From Sanguinoderma infundibulare (Eukaryota; Basidiomycota; Agaricomycetes; Polyporales; Polyporaceae), in NCBI GenBank assembly GCA_032821775.1, contig JAVLRN010000005.1:744001-808000 (forward strand): a stretch of 64,000 nucleotides of DNA, written 5' to 3'. Shown one piece after another: positions 1 to 11,600 of this stretch (its first letter is position 1; every line of letters starts with the position of its first letter). The notes beneath the pieces were generated by a model. That model ran no database searches and was not told the origin of the DNA. It saw nothing but the letters and a program-made list of their open reading frames with translations. The position numbers and the translations under genes were made by a program.

Positions 1-1724
1 ATGACAAGTGGCGGCGAGACCCCAGTGTCGTCGAGGTCCTGACGCCACAACGTTAGCGACCATGCTGCGTGCATGCAAACGGACTTACCAGTGATACCCT
101 CAATAGCCCCCTCCCTTGCATCTCGATTGCACCATAGAAGATGCCGTACGCCAAATCCGTCAGCTCCTCAAGCGTGTTCGACAGCAATGCCGCCTTTCCA
201 ATCGTCCGCTGCATCGTCGACATGTAGAATCCGACCAGATTCGCAATCTTGTAGCTCGTGATGCTGCTCTCCTGCGATCGCACCGTCTGCTGCACCCGGA
301 CCTTGAGCGGCCCACACAGCCCTTTCACCGCTCCGTCCATCATCTCGCCCATCCACGACTCTTCCTCGGACTCTGTGAATTCCCTTGGGGCTCCCACCAT
401 TCTTCGGTCTCCACGGACCCCGAATAGGCTTTCGAGGAACTCGCGTTCGGCAGCGATCGCCTGATGGACCCATGCCAACATGTCGCCGACGTAGCGGAGG
501 GGATCATGAGCGTGCAGCTCGATCGGACGGGGGAGGCCGCCAGGCCCACCACGGGTCAGGGCGTCCATGAAGGCGGAGAGGAGCGTGGCTTGACGCGTTT
601 GTGAGAGGTACTGCAGCGCTTCCCTGAGGACTAGATCAGCGGTATCGTATGAACGAGACGCGACATGACATACTGCAAGAGCTCCGGTCGTTGCCTGAGC
701 CGCCTCACCGCCTCCTTCATGCTCAGCGAGACGTCGAGGCTAGTTGCGTCCCGCCCCATCTGGCGGAACTCGGACGAGCAGTGCCGGAAGATCTTGTCGT
801 ACGCCTGCTCGAGCTGCGTCGCAGTCGCGGAGAGGATGTCGATGCCCGCTTTCGTGTCACCCTCGTCCCCAGTCATGAGCACGCGGCAGTCGTCGCGGAT
901 TTTGGTCGCTTTGTCCATGGCGGCGAAGAAGCGGGAGCCGACGGGGACTTCGCGGGAAGTGATCGCATCTTTCTCCTCTGTGGAGAGTGTGAAGCGGGAG
1001 AGGAAGAGGGTGATGATGGATTGGCGGACGGCGACGCCTTGCCTGTTAGACAGGCGGGCATATCTGAGTGAACATCGTTCAGTTGGGTACGAGCACGAAT
1101 ACCCACCTCTCTTCCAGGAGGGAGCCTGCGCGGTCCAGGAGGGACTTGCAAGCTTTGTTCGTCTCGTGCAGTTGTGTCTGTGCCTCGTCACATCGTACGC
1201 GCATCAGCCCTATATGCTCTTGCAGCGTATCCAGTTGCTACGCGCACATGACACCGACCCGATGAGCAAGCCGTGGACGAGCGATATTCAACACCAGCAC
1301 AACCGCACACCTTGTCCACCTCGCCAAACGCAGCCAAGAACTGTCGACTCGACTCCGCAAGCTTGCTCTCGACGTCCCTCCGGAGGTTCTTCCGCGCCCT
1401 CGCAGCGACGTCTCCCGGGATACCTTCCTCCACCACCGTCGCCGCCGCAACAAGCCCGTTCGCTTTTGGCCCCGCCAAGCCATCAGCATCCTCCTGCACA
1501 TCCCCATCCAACTCCCCATCGAACCTGACCTCCTTCCCCTTCCCACTCACCCCCAGTCGAGCCGAGGGCGCATAAAGTTCCGCAAGCGTATCTAGCGCCT
1601 CCCTTGTCGCATCGTCGTCAAAGTTCGCGCCGAGGACCTTGTACAGTCGTAGCGATATCGGGTTTTGCGGCGCCGGAGAGGCCAGGGAGGGTATACGAGA
1701 GGTCGAAGAGGAGATGGCGGTCAT
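1..1724 (-). CDS. COG6: Conserved oligomeric Golgi complex subunit 6 (COG6), 3' end outside the window
   Basis: COG6 is a subunit of the eight-member COG tethering complex that works in retrograde vesicle traffic within the Golgi. The start MTAISSSTSRIPSLASP is at 1722-1724 (minus). The N-terminal exon carries the typical short lead into a helical region (ISLRLYKVLGANFDDD, then FLAAFGEVDK). Later exons give RFTLSTEEKDAITSREVPVG, FFAAMDKATKIRDDCRVLM and, near the window edge, PRPIELHAHDPLRYVGDMLA followed by WVHQAIAAEREFLESLFG, all typical of COG6. Several short introns separate the exons. The C-terminal half runs off position 1, so the length cannot be judged. Identification comes from recognisable family segments; I am fairly sure of it. 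Confidence 0.88.
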
Positions 1725-1891
1725 TGCGTCTGGGTGCGGTAGCGCTGACCCCGCGCCGGCCCTCGGGCCACTCCGCCTCGGATGTGACGCGAGGGCGGAA
1801 TTCACGTTCGACGATCACTGCCAACGTTCCTTCCTTCCTTCCCTCCTCAGTCTCACCCGCTTTCCTACGCGGAGCTCGGTCTTATCTTGCA

Positions 1892-1898
1892 TATAAAA
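1892..1898 (+). promoter_or_regulatory. TATA-box candidate for COA1
   Basis: TATAAAA lies 58-64 bases upstream of the COA1 start codon at 1956, a usual spacing for a fungal core promoter. Position and sequence are the only support. Confidence 0.45.
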
Positions 1899-1955
1899 CC
1901 GAATCGCTCGTGCTGCTCCTCACCGCTGGTTCACCCATTCTCTCTTACTCTACTC

Positions 1956-2822
1956 ATGGCCCTCCGCGCGTCCCTACGTGTTCCCGCTCGCGCATGCCGC
2001 GGTCTCCAGTGCCCCGCTCTATCCTCATTACAGGCCAGCTACGTGACCGCCTCCCAAGCCCAAACGCAGACGCAAACGCAAACGCAAACGCACAATCACA
2101 AACCGCTCCCAGAGGCCGAGACGTTCGACAAGACGTCCCGTCCCGGGCTCTACTACGCCCGCCCTTCGCCGAAGGATCTCCCTCCGCTGACGGTACGCCT
2201 CCTCCTCGCGTTTGCATTCCCTCACGCAGTCGACCGCTTACTGAAAACATGCTTTTTTTCAGAGTAAATGGCCCGCGATCCTCGCGCTCGGCGCTATCGG
2301 CGTGAGCGCATGGGCCGTCTTCATGGTCTTCGTCGGCAACCAGGAGCGGCTTTCCTCCTCGGTCATGCAGCAAGTCATGAACACGCTCCGAGATAACGTG
2401 GAGCTGCGCGACGTCATCGGAGAGGCCGTCCGACCAGAGCCCGTGTGGTGGATGAACGGTGACCCCTGGATTAATGGCGCGGTACGTGCGGTAGGAAAAA
2501 TGATGTAGGGTCTGTTGGCTGATCGTGGTGGACGCTGCAGATCCATATACCGGGTGGTAACATTGATTTAAGCTTCCGCGTCAAGGGGCACAAGGGTGAG
2601 CTCGAACACACTCTTTGGTTATCCTAGCTAAGCTTCGAGTAGGAGCAGGTACATTATACTTCACGAGCATCCGGAGAGCGAAGGGGGAGCCCTTCCAGAT
2701 TCGTGAGTCTTACGATTCGAGTGATTGCAGTACTGTGCATAACGCAAGCCTTGTCAGTTCGCTTCAAAGTGATTGCAGACGATGGGACCGAGGTAAACAT
2801 CGCCCCAATTAAGCCGACATAG
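1956..2822 (+). CDS. COA1: Cytochrome c oxidase assembly factor COA1-like, mitochondrial
   Basis: COA1-family proteins sit in the mitochondrial inner membrane and help the early maturation of Cox1. I read five exons: 1956-2192, 2263-2481, 2541-2595, 2643-2702 and 2758-2822, giving 211 residues. The N-terminus (MALRASLRVPARACRGLQ) is Arg-rich and acid-free, like a mitochondrial presequence. One membrane segment follows (PAILALGAIGVSAWAVFMVF). The COA1 domain comes next: VMQQVMNTLRDNVELRDVIG, PWINGAIHIPGGNIDLSF and GAGTLYFTSIRRAKGEPFQI, ending at RFKVIADDG. All junctions keep frame with GT..AG introns. A QT-rich stretch from a hexamer repeat lies between presequence and membrane segment. The family call is good; the role is known from yeast. 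Confidence 0.85.
2061..2090 (+). repeat. Hexamer repeat (CAAACG)n inside COA1
   Basis: Five tandem CAAACG-type hexamers (one copy CAGACG) encode alternating Gln-Thr in the linker before the COA1 membrane segment. Such coding microsatellites can change length without frameshift. Confidence 0.8.
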
Positions 2823-3018
2823 AAACAGCACCCTACATCACCATCCTAATCCTAGCGTACTCACACTGGATAAGTCTTGAACCACACTGCCCGACTGGAT
2901 ATCACAACACCAATGTCGCATGCAAGGAAGTATCATGAAACAGTGTAATGTAGTCTATAACGAACTAGTAACAAACCCGTCCCAACCGCGACCATGAACC
3001 TAAACTACGCCGCACCAC

Positions 3019-4488
3019 TTAGTGGATGTGGACCTCCTCGCGTTCCCTACCGCGCATCACCCGGGGCTCAGTGCCAGCAGAGTAAATGTCAGTCCAGAGC
3101 TCGCGCTCGGACGGGAAGGGAGAGGCCTTGGCCTCCTCGACAGCAGCATCGACTTCGGCCTTCGCCTCCTTGTCCATCGCCTTCAGGTCCTCCTCCGACG
3201 CCAGTCCCCACTCGGAGATGTAACGCTGGAGACCACGGATCGGGTCCTGGGTCGACCGAATGCGCTGGATCTCCTCGCGGGTACGGTAGGTCGTTCCGGG
3301 ATCAGACATGCTGTCGACGCGCGATCGGTTAACAAACGAGAGCGCCGGAAGCAAAAACGCGTAGTGACGTACGAGTGACCACCGTAACGGTAAGTGACAA
3401 ACTCGACCAAGAGAGGACCCTTGTCAGAGTTGACCCATTCCTTTGCCCACTTGGACGCCTGGTGGACGGCAATAATATCCATACCGTTCACCTGGATACC
3501 AGGGATAAGGTCGCCGCGAGTGTAGTACTCGGTGTTGGCGGAGCTACGCTCGGCCGAGGTGCCCATGCCGTACTTGTTGTTTTCGCAAACGAAAATGCAC
3601 GGGAGGTTCCAGAGCTTCGCCTACTCACAAAAGCCTTCAGGACCCGCGCATATACCCACGAGAACGTAACGAGGCACAAACGCAAGCACGCACCATGTTG
3701 AACGACTCGAACACCTGGCCCTGGTTCGACGCACCGTCGCCGTACATCGCGAACGTCGCGTTCTTTTTGCCCCCGTACTTCTGCGCAAAGGCGAGCCCAG
3801 CACCGAGCGGGACCTGCGCACCGACGATACCGTGGCCTCCCTGGAAGGCCTCGGTGAAGACGTGCATAGAGCCACCCTTGCCCTTCGAGACACCGCACAC
3901 GCGGCCTAGCAGCTCGCCAATCAGACTCTTGACGGTTCCGCCACGGAGGACGACGAAGGGGTGGGTGCGGTAGGATGAGATGATGTTGTCGTCGAACGTC
4001 GTCGCAGAGTCAATGCCGACAGAGATCGCTTCCTACAGCCACACGTCGACACTTCAGTACCCGCTCTTTTACATTCCCCACCGCTCGCAGCGAGTAAAAC
4101 GTATGCGCACCTGGCCGATAGCAAGATGGCAGAACCCGCGGATGAGCTTTTGTTTGTAAAGAGCGTCGGCGGCCTGCTCCATGCGGCGGATGACGGTCAT
4201 CTGCCTGTACCACTTGAGGAGGTTCTCCTTCGTGACCTCGACGTCGAGGCTTGGCGTTTCCGTCCGGTACCCGCGGAAGGAGTCTTCATGGAGCTTCACC
4301 GTGAACGGCTCCGTCTGGGACGCGCCCTGCTGCAGCTGCGTCGTGTCGGCGGCGGTCTGGAGCGTCCGCGCGAATGGCACTAATGACTGCAAGGGCAATA
4401 CGTCATTCGAGCGGTTTCCGCTCTGCGTAAAAAGACTACTCACGACGCGGCGGGGGACAGCAGCACGGATCCGAGCGAGAGTGGCCAT
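3019..4488 (-). CDS. PDA1: Pyruvate dehydrogenase E1 component subunit alpha, mitochondrial
   Basis: This is the alpha subunit of the thiamine-diphosphate enzyme that decarboxylates pyruvate in the mitochondrial PDH complex. The start [15 protein letters not shown] (4486-4488) opens a basic presequence. The mature part shows [53 protein letters not shown], the TPP/Mg motif [26 protein letters not shown], and [20 protein letters not shown], which holds the serines that PDH kinase phosphorylates in this family. It ends EEVHIH with TAA at 3019-3021. The first intron (4387-4443, GTGAGT..TTGCAG) is 57 bases with no in-frame stop. Removing it joins [15 protein letters not shown] to [10 protein letters not shown], which suits a presequence better than read-through. 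Other introns are short and canonical. Confidence 0.96.
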
Positions 4489-4775
4489 GGCGGTGGGTGG
4501 GGTGAGGGAGATGGGGAGAAGACCGAGGTAAGGGGACAAAATGCGCTGGGACGTGTCGCCAAAACGCACTCGGAGGAAATCGGTCACGCCCCAAAGTCAC
4601 ACTCGCACCACTTGCCCCAGAGCGCGCACGACGCGCATCCGACTCGCACGACCCCACCCCACCGACCCATGTGTGGACAGCAGCGAGCAATGCATTATCC
4701 AATTCTACAGCAGCACGACAACAGACACGAGCAAGTGCATATATAGCGATACAAAGCGTCATACGATCAACCGAG

Positions 4776-7581
4776 TTACATGTCCATATCCAAACTGTGT
4801 TCCAGCCAGTGAAGCGCCTGTCTAGCCTTGTCCTGCACCTCCAAATCGTCCTCCGCACCCATCTGTCGCCCCCCAGCCAGGCGAAGTGTCGGGCTCGCGC
4901 TGACATGCGACGTGTGCTCGCACATATGTCGCAGCGTCGAGTCAATCCCTGCTTCGTGGAGCTCGCGGTGACTGCGGGGATTTTGGCGGACGAGCTCGAG
5001 AACGCAGGAGACGGCCGGTCGTCGTATCTCGACCTTCGCGTCGACCAAACATTCTCGTAGTCGATGCAGGATGCGCGGATGGGACAATATACTCCGCTGG
5101 TGAGCCGGACTGTTGGCAACGTTTGCTAGAACGAACACGGCCTGTGGAGTGCTTGTCAATCGAAGTCGCGACCACGAGGAACGTAGAAGCACACACCTGT
5201 AACACTACGTCTTCGTCGTCAGACTCCATTGCCACCGCGAGCGAGCCTAACATTGCCTCGCTACCACCCATCTCCGAGAACACCAATTCTACTTCCTCGA
5301 CGCCATCCGCAACATGCCGTAAAATATGCAGCGCTTGCTCTTGTATGCGTGTATCCGAATCCACGAGCAGACTACAACCAGTGAGGGGGAGAAGCGAAAG
5401 CCGAGTATTGGACTGAACGTACTTATTCATTTCATTCCATCCAATGCTACTCATGACTTGCCGCTTGAGATCTGGCGTCGCCTTGTACAACAGGTTCTTA
5501 AATGCCCATAGAGCATTGAGCCGGAGCTCCACGTCCTCGGTGTTCAATAATTGCACGAGTCTTGTGATAGCACCCTGCTCAATCAACGTCTGGAAATGCC
5601 ATCGTTAGCCGTCGAGCCATCCAAGGACACAAGCGATCGACTCTTACCGATCGCAACGGAGAGAAATCAGTCACGACGTTGCAAATGACAGTCGACGCAG
5701 CGTGCATCACCCGCCGGTCCTCATCCTGTTTCATGAACAGTTGGAAAACCGACATGCCCAACCCGGTGTCGACTATATTCGTGCGCAAAGCCGATACCGC
5801 ACGACTCAATGCGCGCGCGCATTGGCAAGCAGCATACCGCACGCCGACGTACTGATGTGAAAGGCTGGTCTGTATCGCAGGTATGAGTTTGAGTTCGTCC
5901 GTGACTGCAGTTCGAATGTCGATGTCAAAGAGTGAGATGGCCGCGACGGCCGTGAGGGCGGCCTAGTGAAGCATGGTTAGGCGGTCACGTGGGTCGAAGA
6001 GGAAAGCTGGTTCCGACCTCACGCAGTCGAGAAACGCTCTCCGGCTCATCCTCTTCCAGATCTGTGGTCTTCTCTAAGGGCGTTATAGCAGTCGCGAGCT
6101 GTCCGACTTGATTGAGGGAATTTCTTTCAAAAGCGAGCTGGCAAAAGGTCCTATGGTCCGTCACCAGATGGTCTGCAGACAGGCATTCAGTAAGCGTTCA
6201 CAGAGGGAAACATATGTAGCGGGCGACCCACGTAAGATGAAGCAAGCCTTGGTCCTCGTTTGGTTGTTGGCTGTGTCTGAGCCAATGATACGATTCAAGA
6301 CGTGCATGATAGTAATGGCTGCCGATTGGTCACTTGGTGAGATATATGAGCTGTTGGGAGACGACGAGGCGCGTAGGATGTTCGTTGCACTGCACCACGG
6401 TAAGCCAGTCGTCTACTTGGGAGGACATGCGGCGCACCAAAGAGATGCAGCCAACTGGAGGTCTGTATTCCTAGACTTGCACAAGGACAGAACGACTGAA
6501 AGAACGGCTGGATGGCCCCGGTGAGCAACCCGGGGTAAAGCACGGAACAAATAGACTCACGTTCTTGCCCAGGTGGACCCTTCGCAAGGCGGATGGCAAG
6601 CGGCTCGTTGTCTTTCGCAAGGGACGCGAGAGCCGAAAGTGCGGCTTCTTGGAGCTAATGTCGGATCTCATCGGCGACCCCGTCAACGAAAACGATGCCG
6701 GCGGGAATGCGTACCTTGGCGTCCTTGCGATGTAGCAGTGTGGAGAGTGTCCGGGCAATCCAGCCACCCAGGCGGCTCGGTGACTTTGTAGGATCCCGCT
6801 TCTCCCATCCACGCTTCCCTTTCGTCTCCACGGTCCTTTCCGCCAAGGGACACCACTCGGATAGTCTGGTCCGGTGCGAAGCATCCCGGATCGCCGACGC
6901 TAGGAGCTGTGCAACGGCGGCGCTCACTGGCGATGACGAATCCACGAGTAGAGGGATATATACATCCAAAACTTCAGGCTACCGCGGAAAAAATTGTGAA
7001 ATAGCGTTGGACTACAACAGGAGTGATTCTCACCTGGAAGAAATAGTCGAGAGCAACCTTTGCTTCAGCACGAAGATAAGAGACGCTGGATGCGAGTCCC
7101 CACTGAGACGGTCCAACCGTGTCCGCAATGGCAGCCGCAAGTGCTCGGAGTGCACGCGTGAGTGCAGCCTTCAAGACCGCACTATCCGACGGAGGAAAGG
7201 TGGAGATAGCGTAGAGAAGGGCCTGCGGCGCATTAAGTCGTAGCAGCATCCGTAAAGCGTCCGGAGAACCTATGCGCGAAGCTTGAGGAATGGGGACAGA
7301 GTCAGAGAGCATTCCGGACATACCATAGGAGAGAGAAGCGATGACATGTGAGGCTTCTATGCGAATGCCTGTCGTCGACTCGCCTGCAGGAACAGGCGGA
7401 TCGTTGAGTGCATCGACGAGCCTTGCGCACCCTCAGTGCGCGGACGCGCCATGCCTAATAATGGGACATACTTTGTCACAAATGCCTCATCCCGCCCATA
7501 CGCTCCCTTCGCCGTACGATTGCCAATCACAGAGTTCTTTACCGCCTTCAAGGAGGCGACGTTCATCGTCGCAACGGTCAT
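4776..7581 (-). CDS. GID5: GID E3 ligase complex armadillo subunit, ARMC8/Gid5 (Vid28) type
   Basis: In yeast, Gid5/Vid28 (animal ARMC8) is the armadillo-repeat scaffold that holds substrate receptors in the GID/CTLH ubiquitin ligase, which degrades gluconeogenic enzymes. The ATG at 7579-7581 gives MTVATMNVASLKAVKNSVIG, and LKAVKNxVIGN is the usual ARMC8 opening. The rest is a series of ARM-like helices over many exons. The C-terminal part is the best match: ITRLVQLLNTEDVELRLNAL, WAFKNLLYKATPDLKRQVM, LHILRHVADGVEEVELVFS, AVFVLANVANSPAHQRSIL and RQALHWLEHSLDMDM, ending at TAA 4776-4778. I did not resolve every intron in the central region (5.6-7.3 kb). It is not importin alpha, because the HRP-type Trp/Asn arrays are missing. 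Confidence 0.85.
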
Positions 7582-7869
7582 GACTGTAGACGTTCCCGTT
7601 TCTTCCAACGATACACAAGCCGCATGTCCTAGGCGGGCCTAGTAGTAGCGATGACCGAGATGAAGGGGATATAATGGACGGGTGAATGAAATGGACGTGG
7701 GGTGGGCGTGGGCTGGTGAGGGAAGAGCACGAAGAGATGAAGTCTTGCCAGTGGGCGCCACACGCGGCCGTTCGCGTGCGCCTCGTCGATGGTGCTTGGA
7801 GTCCGACTCTCATGCAGCTCCTTGCAAGTCGACGATCGTGACGACTCTTTCGTCTACCGATAAACAACT

Positions 7870-8528
7870 ATGGCACAACCTGCCTCAAGTGATTTATACG
7901 CAGTCGCAGGTCCGAGTCCTATGCACAGAATGATAATCTGACCGTACGCGGCAAAGCTGATTCGTCGTGTTCGCCTTTTGCAGATTTCTGTCTCATACCA
8001 ATGGGTACCGGGGAGCCTTCGGTATGCATCCCACACCTTGGTACGTAGTCGACGCTGTTTACCTTGGTTTATCTAGGTGGCGGAATACATCGCGGAGTGC
8101 GTTCGCGTGCTTGAAAAGACAGGACTGACATTCAAGGTAAGCGTGCCCAATACATTGTCGCACTTCGTTTTGACTCACCCATAGCTATCGTGGCTCAGAT
8201 GCAGTGAGTGACTTAACAATATCCTTGCTTCAGCTGCGGCCTTATTATCATGACTTCGAAGTGGGTACGGAACCAATCTAGGTACGTTGTCGTCGTACGA
8301 TGGACATCAATGACTGACCTGGGTTGTCCTCGGGTTGTCCTCGTAGAAGGGCCTTGGTCCCAAGTCATGCAAGCCATTCACGACTGTCACGTCGCGGTGC
8401 ATGCCAAGGGGGCTCCTCGGGTTGCGACTGACATCCGCATTGGCACCCGAGTTGACCGGCAGATCGCACCGGGAACTGGGAACGAGAGCAAAGTCCAACG
8501 CGTGGAGGAGATTCTGAAGCAGGCATAG
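7870..8528 (+). CDS. ECM15: ECM15/MTH1187-type thiamine-binding-fold protein, with a 5-base exon
   Basis: This belongs to the small UPF0045/MTH1187 family (yeast Ecm15), a ferredoxin-like fold that binds thiamine-like ligands; its cellular role is not settled. I read six exons: 7870-7909, 7984-8021, 8077-8136, 8199-8203, 8262-8281 and 8347-8528. They sum to 345 bases, 114 residues, close to the family's usual length of about 100. The product has family signatures: ADFCLIPMGTGEPSVAEYI, VRVLEKTGLTFKMHGYGTNL, EGPWSQVMQAIHDCH and VPR-like PRVATDIRIGTRVD. The exon at 8199-8203 is only ATGCA. With it the protein reads FK-MH-GYGTNLEG as expected, and every junction keeps phase. The first donor is GTCCGA, weaker than usual. 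It is divergent from GID5 with 288 bases between starts. Confidence 0.87.
8199..8203 (+). other. 5-base micro-exon of the ECM15-like gene
   Basis: ATGCA lies between CTCAG and GTGAGT. It joins exon 3 (ending TTCAAG) to TGGGTACGG and gives the family motif Lys-Met-His-Gly-Tyr-Gly-Thr. Confidence 0.85.
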
Positions 8529-8634
8529 GCCTGGTATATGGTTTCGTACTGCTGGCAGACTAACGATATCTAGATGTGATTGTAGGAATATGAACTTCTG
8601 CAAGTGGCGGTTGTGCACGGGATGTCTATGATGT

Positions 8635-11600
8635 CTATTCTACCTCCGGGCTCTGCTCTCTTGCGACGTTGTCCTGGCGAACTCTCTGCTTGTATACCTT
8701 GAGCAGTGACTTGCCGATCTCCCTTCCTAGAGCTGCTGCTAAGGGCACAGGCACCGCATTTCCGATCTGCTTTGTTTGCTGGTGGCGCTTTTAGTAAGCT
8801 TGAGGTTGCAACAAGTAAATAGGAAGTCTTACGTGCTGTAAGTGCTTGCCGGACTTGTCTTCAACAGAAAGAAATTGATATGAGTCAGGAAAGCCTTGAG
8901 CTCTTGCAGCTTCCCTAACAGTGATGATTCTATGTTGCTATACAGTAACATTGTTAGATTTTGTTCTATAACATAATATAATCTCTTACAGTAGGATGCA
9001 GGACCTTGCCACCTTTTTGGTTTGGATTAAGAGTTGTTAAAGCAGTCATAAAGCAGCCATCCTGGGGTATCCTGCCATAACAGGCTGGACATTATACTTT
9101 CAGTTTAGAGTGAAGGAAAAGGTGAGCACAGGACTTACTCCTGTAGCGAGAATCTTCTTTTCCAGTGGGTAGGATCCATCTAGGGTTTTGAAGAACATCT
9201 GGAAGATCTATTGTTGACAAATGAGCTTGAAGATCTTTCCCTTGTCTATTGGAATTTCAAGTACCTGCATGGTTTGCATTAGGCAACATTGGCACACTGA
9301 TCACTCTGGATATAAAAATTAATAGAATGCATGGATACTATAAGTCAAACCTTTACCTCTCCACAACTCCTGCAGTAAACCGCTTGGAATAATGATATGT
9401 GATCAGATCACTGCCACCTCTAATCCAGCTCTGGTAGCGGCTCAAAGGTGGGTGTGGATATGGTACAGGTTGTTCAAAACCTGTAAAAGGCTTGCCAGGT
9501 CCTGAAATTGCATCCATGCACACAATACCCTGAGCAAGGCGAGCTTTAGCTTGTTGGGTATCTCTCTTGGTTTTTGTAATCAAGATGTGAGGATTTTCCC
9601 TAAAAATTGTTATGAGTAACTGATAGAAGCAAAGGGTAAAATTGATTATATACCAATCAAAGCTGGGCTAGAAAATAAATCATATAAGATTAAGGCTAAA
9701 TGATAAAGTATAATAGTCTTTTACTTACCAAGTCACCAATTGCCTCATTAACAGTAACAGTTGGCAGTGGTACACAAGGAACATCACATCCATGGCTGCA
9801 ACCAGTAGGGCGGGTCAAAGGGCACAAGATCCCTTTGTCTGGTAGGTTGTACTGGTGCACTGGCTTGGGATAGTGATGCTGAGGCACAGGAAAATGAGGC
9901 AATGGCACATCACATCGAGCACCAAGAAAGATAACACGCTGTCTTCCTTGAGGTGCACCATATTGACCAGCTTGTAGCAGCTTGAAATGAATCTGGTACC
10001 TAAAATCCTAGTAAGCAGAGTTTGCTGTATAGGTGATGCATGCATACCCAAGTGCTGTTAAAGAGCGAACAATAAATTTGACAACTCCCATAGTGATCTT
10101 GTCTGAGGTGGAGTCATGCCGTGCTGGTCCATCTGTTGCAGCGTGAAGAATGCCATCCACATTCTCCAGCAAAAAATACATGGGCCTGTAGAACTCCACA
10201 TAGGAGACCATGTTGCAAACCATGGTGCTTCTGATAAAGATAATAAGCCTCATATCAAGCAAAGCAGAAGAGGGCATACCGGATATCATCAATTCTCTAT
10301 TGATATATGTTAGCCCAAGATTGAAGCAGTCAATAACAATAGTACTATTAACCTACCCTGCTATGGTTCATGCGTGAAAAGCTTTGGCAAGGTGGACCTA
10401 TAAAATACACCAGATCAATATAGTTCAATGATTCAGTCTATTATCCAATATCTTACCTCCATAGATGAAGTCAACCTCTCCTCTCTGTGGCATAGAAGGG
10501 AGCACAATCCCCAGCTGACTCAAGAGAGGGTTTGGATTGCAGCCCTCTGCTGTGTCAATTGCATGCTGTAACAGTGTGCAAGAATCTTGATTATACACAA
10601 CTGTATCTGGATGATTGGCTCTATATTTTGATGAAAACCTGGAATAACAATAAATTTAAAAAGCTTACTGAAAGCTTGTTGCTGCACTTGATTGAAGCTC
10701 AACTGCCCACTTAGTCTGAACAAATCCAGACAAGTCTAGCCCAGTGGATAAACCACCAGCACCTTGAAAGACATCAGCCTGTTAAAGATACTATATAAAA
10801 TATAAACCAACCTGCAAAGAGCTCTAGTCCTCTCAATTTGGAGAACTTCTTCATGAGAAGCTCTTCCTCTACAAGAGCATCAAGAGCCTTGGTATAGCAT
10901 TCCTTGCACTGCATCAAGTTAGAGGGCTTGAGAACCTCCACTGCTTGGGAAGTTAGGGTTTGGGCAAACAAATCACAGTAAAAGTGATCATCTGCCTTCA
11001 CCCATTTTTCCCTGTCCCAGGAAGAAGATGGGCAGGCTATAAAGGCCTTACCCTCAATGTCTTTCATTTCCACCAAGGTATGCACCTTGGTTTGAAAGAG
11101 ACGGCGCTAGCACAATATTAGTATAAGCACAACATATTAACAAAACAACATACATTGTCCAGAGGGATAAAGGCCTGCTTGTACTTTTTGACAACATCAT
11201 CATAGCGACCATATTGACAAACCTGGAGCTGAGGATCTTTGCCAGGTTGGCCAAAGATAATCCTGACAATTTGTCCAATGTGAAGGAGACTACTGCTGGT
11301 AGAGTAGTTGTGGTGGTATACAAAGTCATTGACATGATAGTCAATACCTTTGTAAGCCACACCACCTCCAGGCAAGGAAATGCAAAACCTCTCCTGTGCC
11401 TTTGAAGTAGACAACCCACAGACAACACAGGGCTGCAGCTCATCACAAAATGATAGAACTTGTTTTGGAGCAAGATGGATGAAGGAATGATCATCATCAT
11501 TATAAGTAAGCCTAGGAAAAAAGTCAAGATCAAAATATCACACTAAGCTGTTGTACACACCCAGTGAAGAAGTGGTTGTCAGAAACTGCTTCATGGAGAG

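Noticed and set aside
4776..7581. Importin alpha as identity of the armadillo gene
   Set aside because: There is no IBB domain and no Trp/Asn NLS-binding arrays; the N-terminus and C-terminus fit ARMC8/Gid5.
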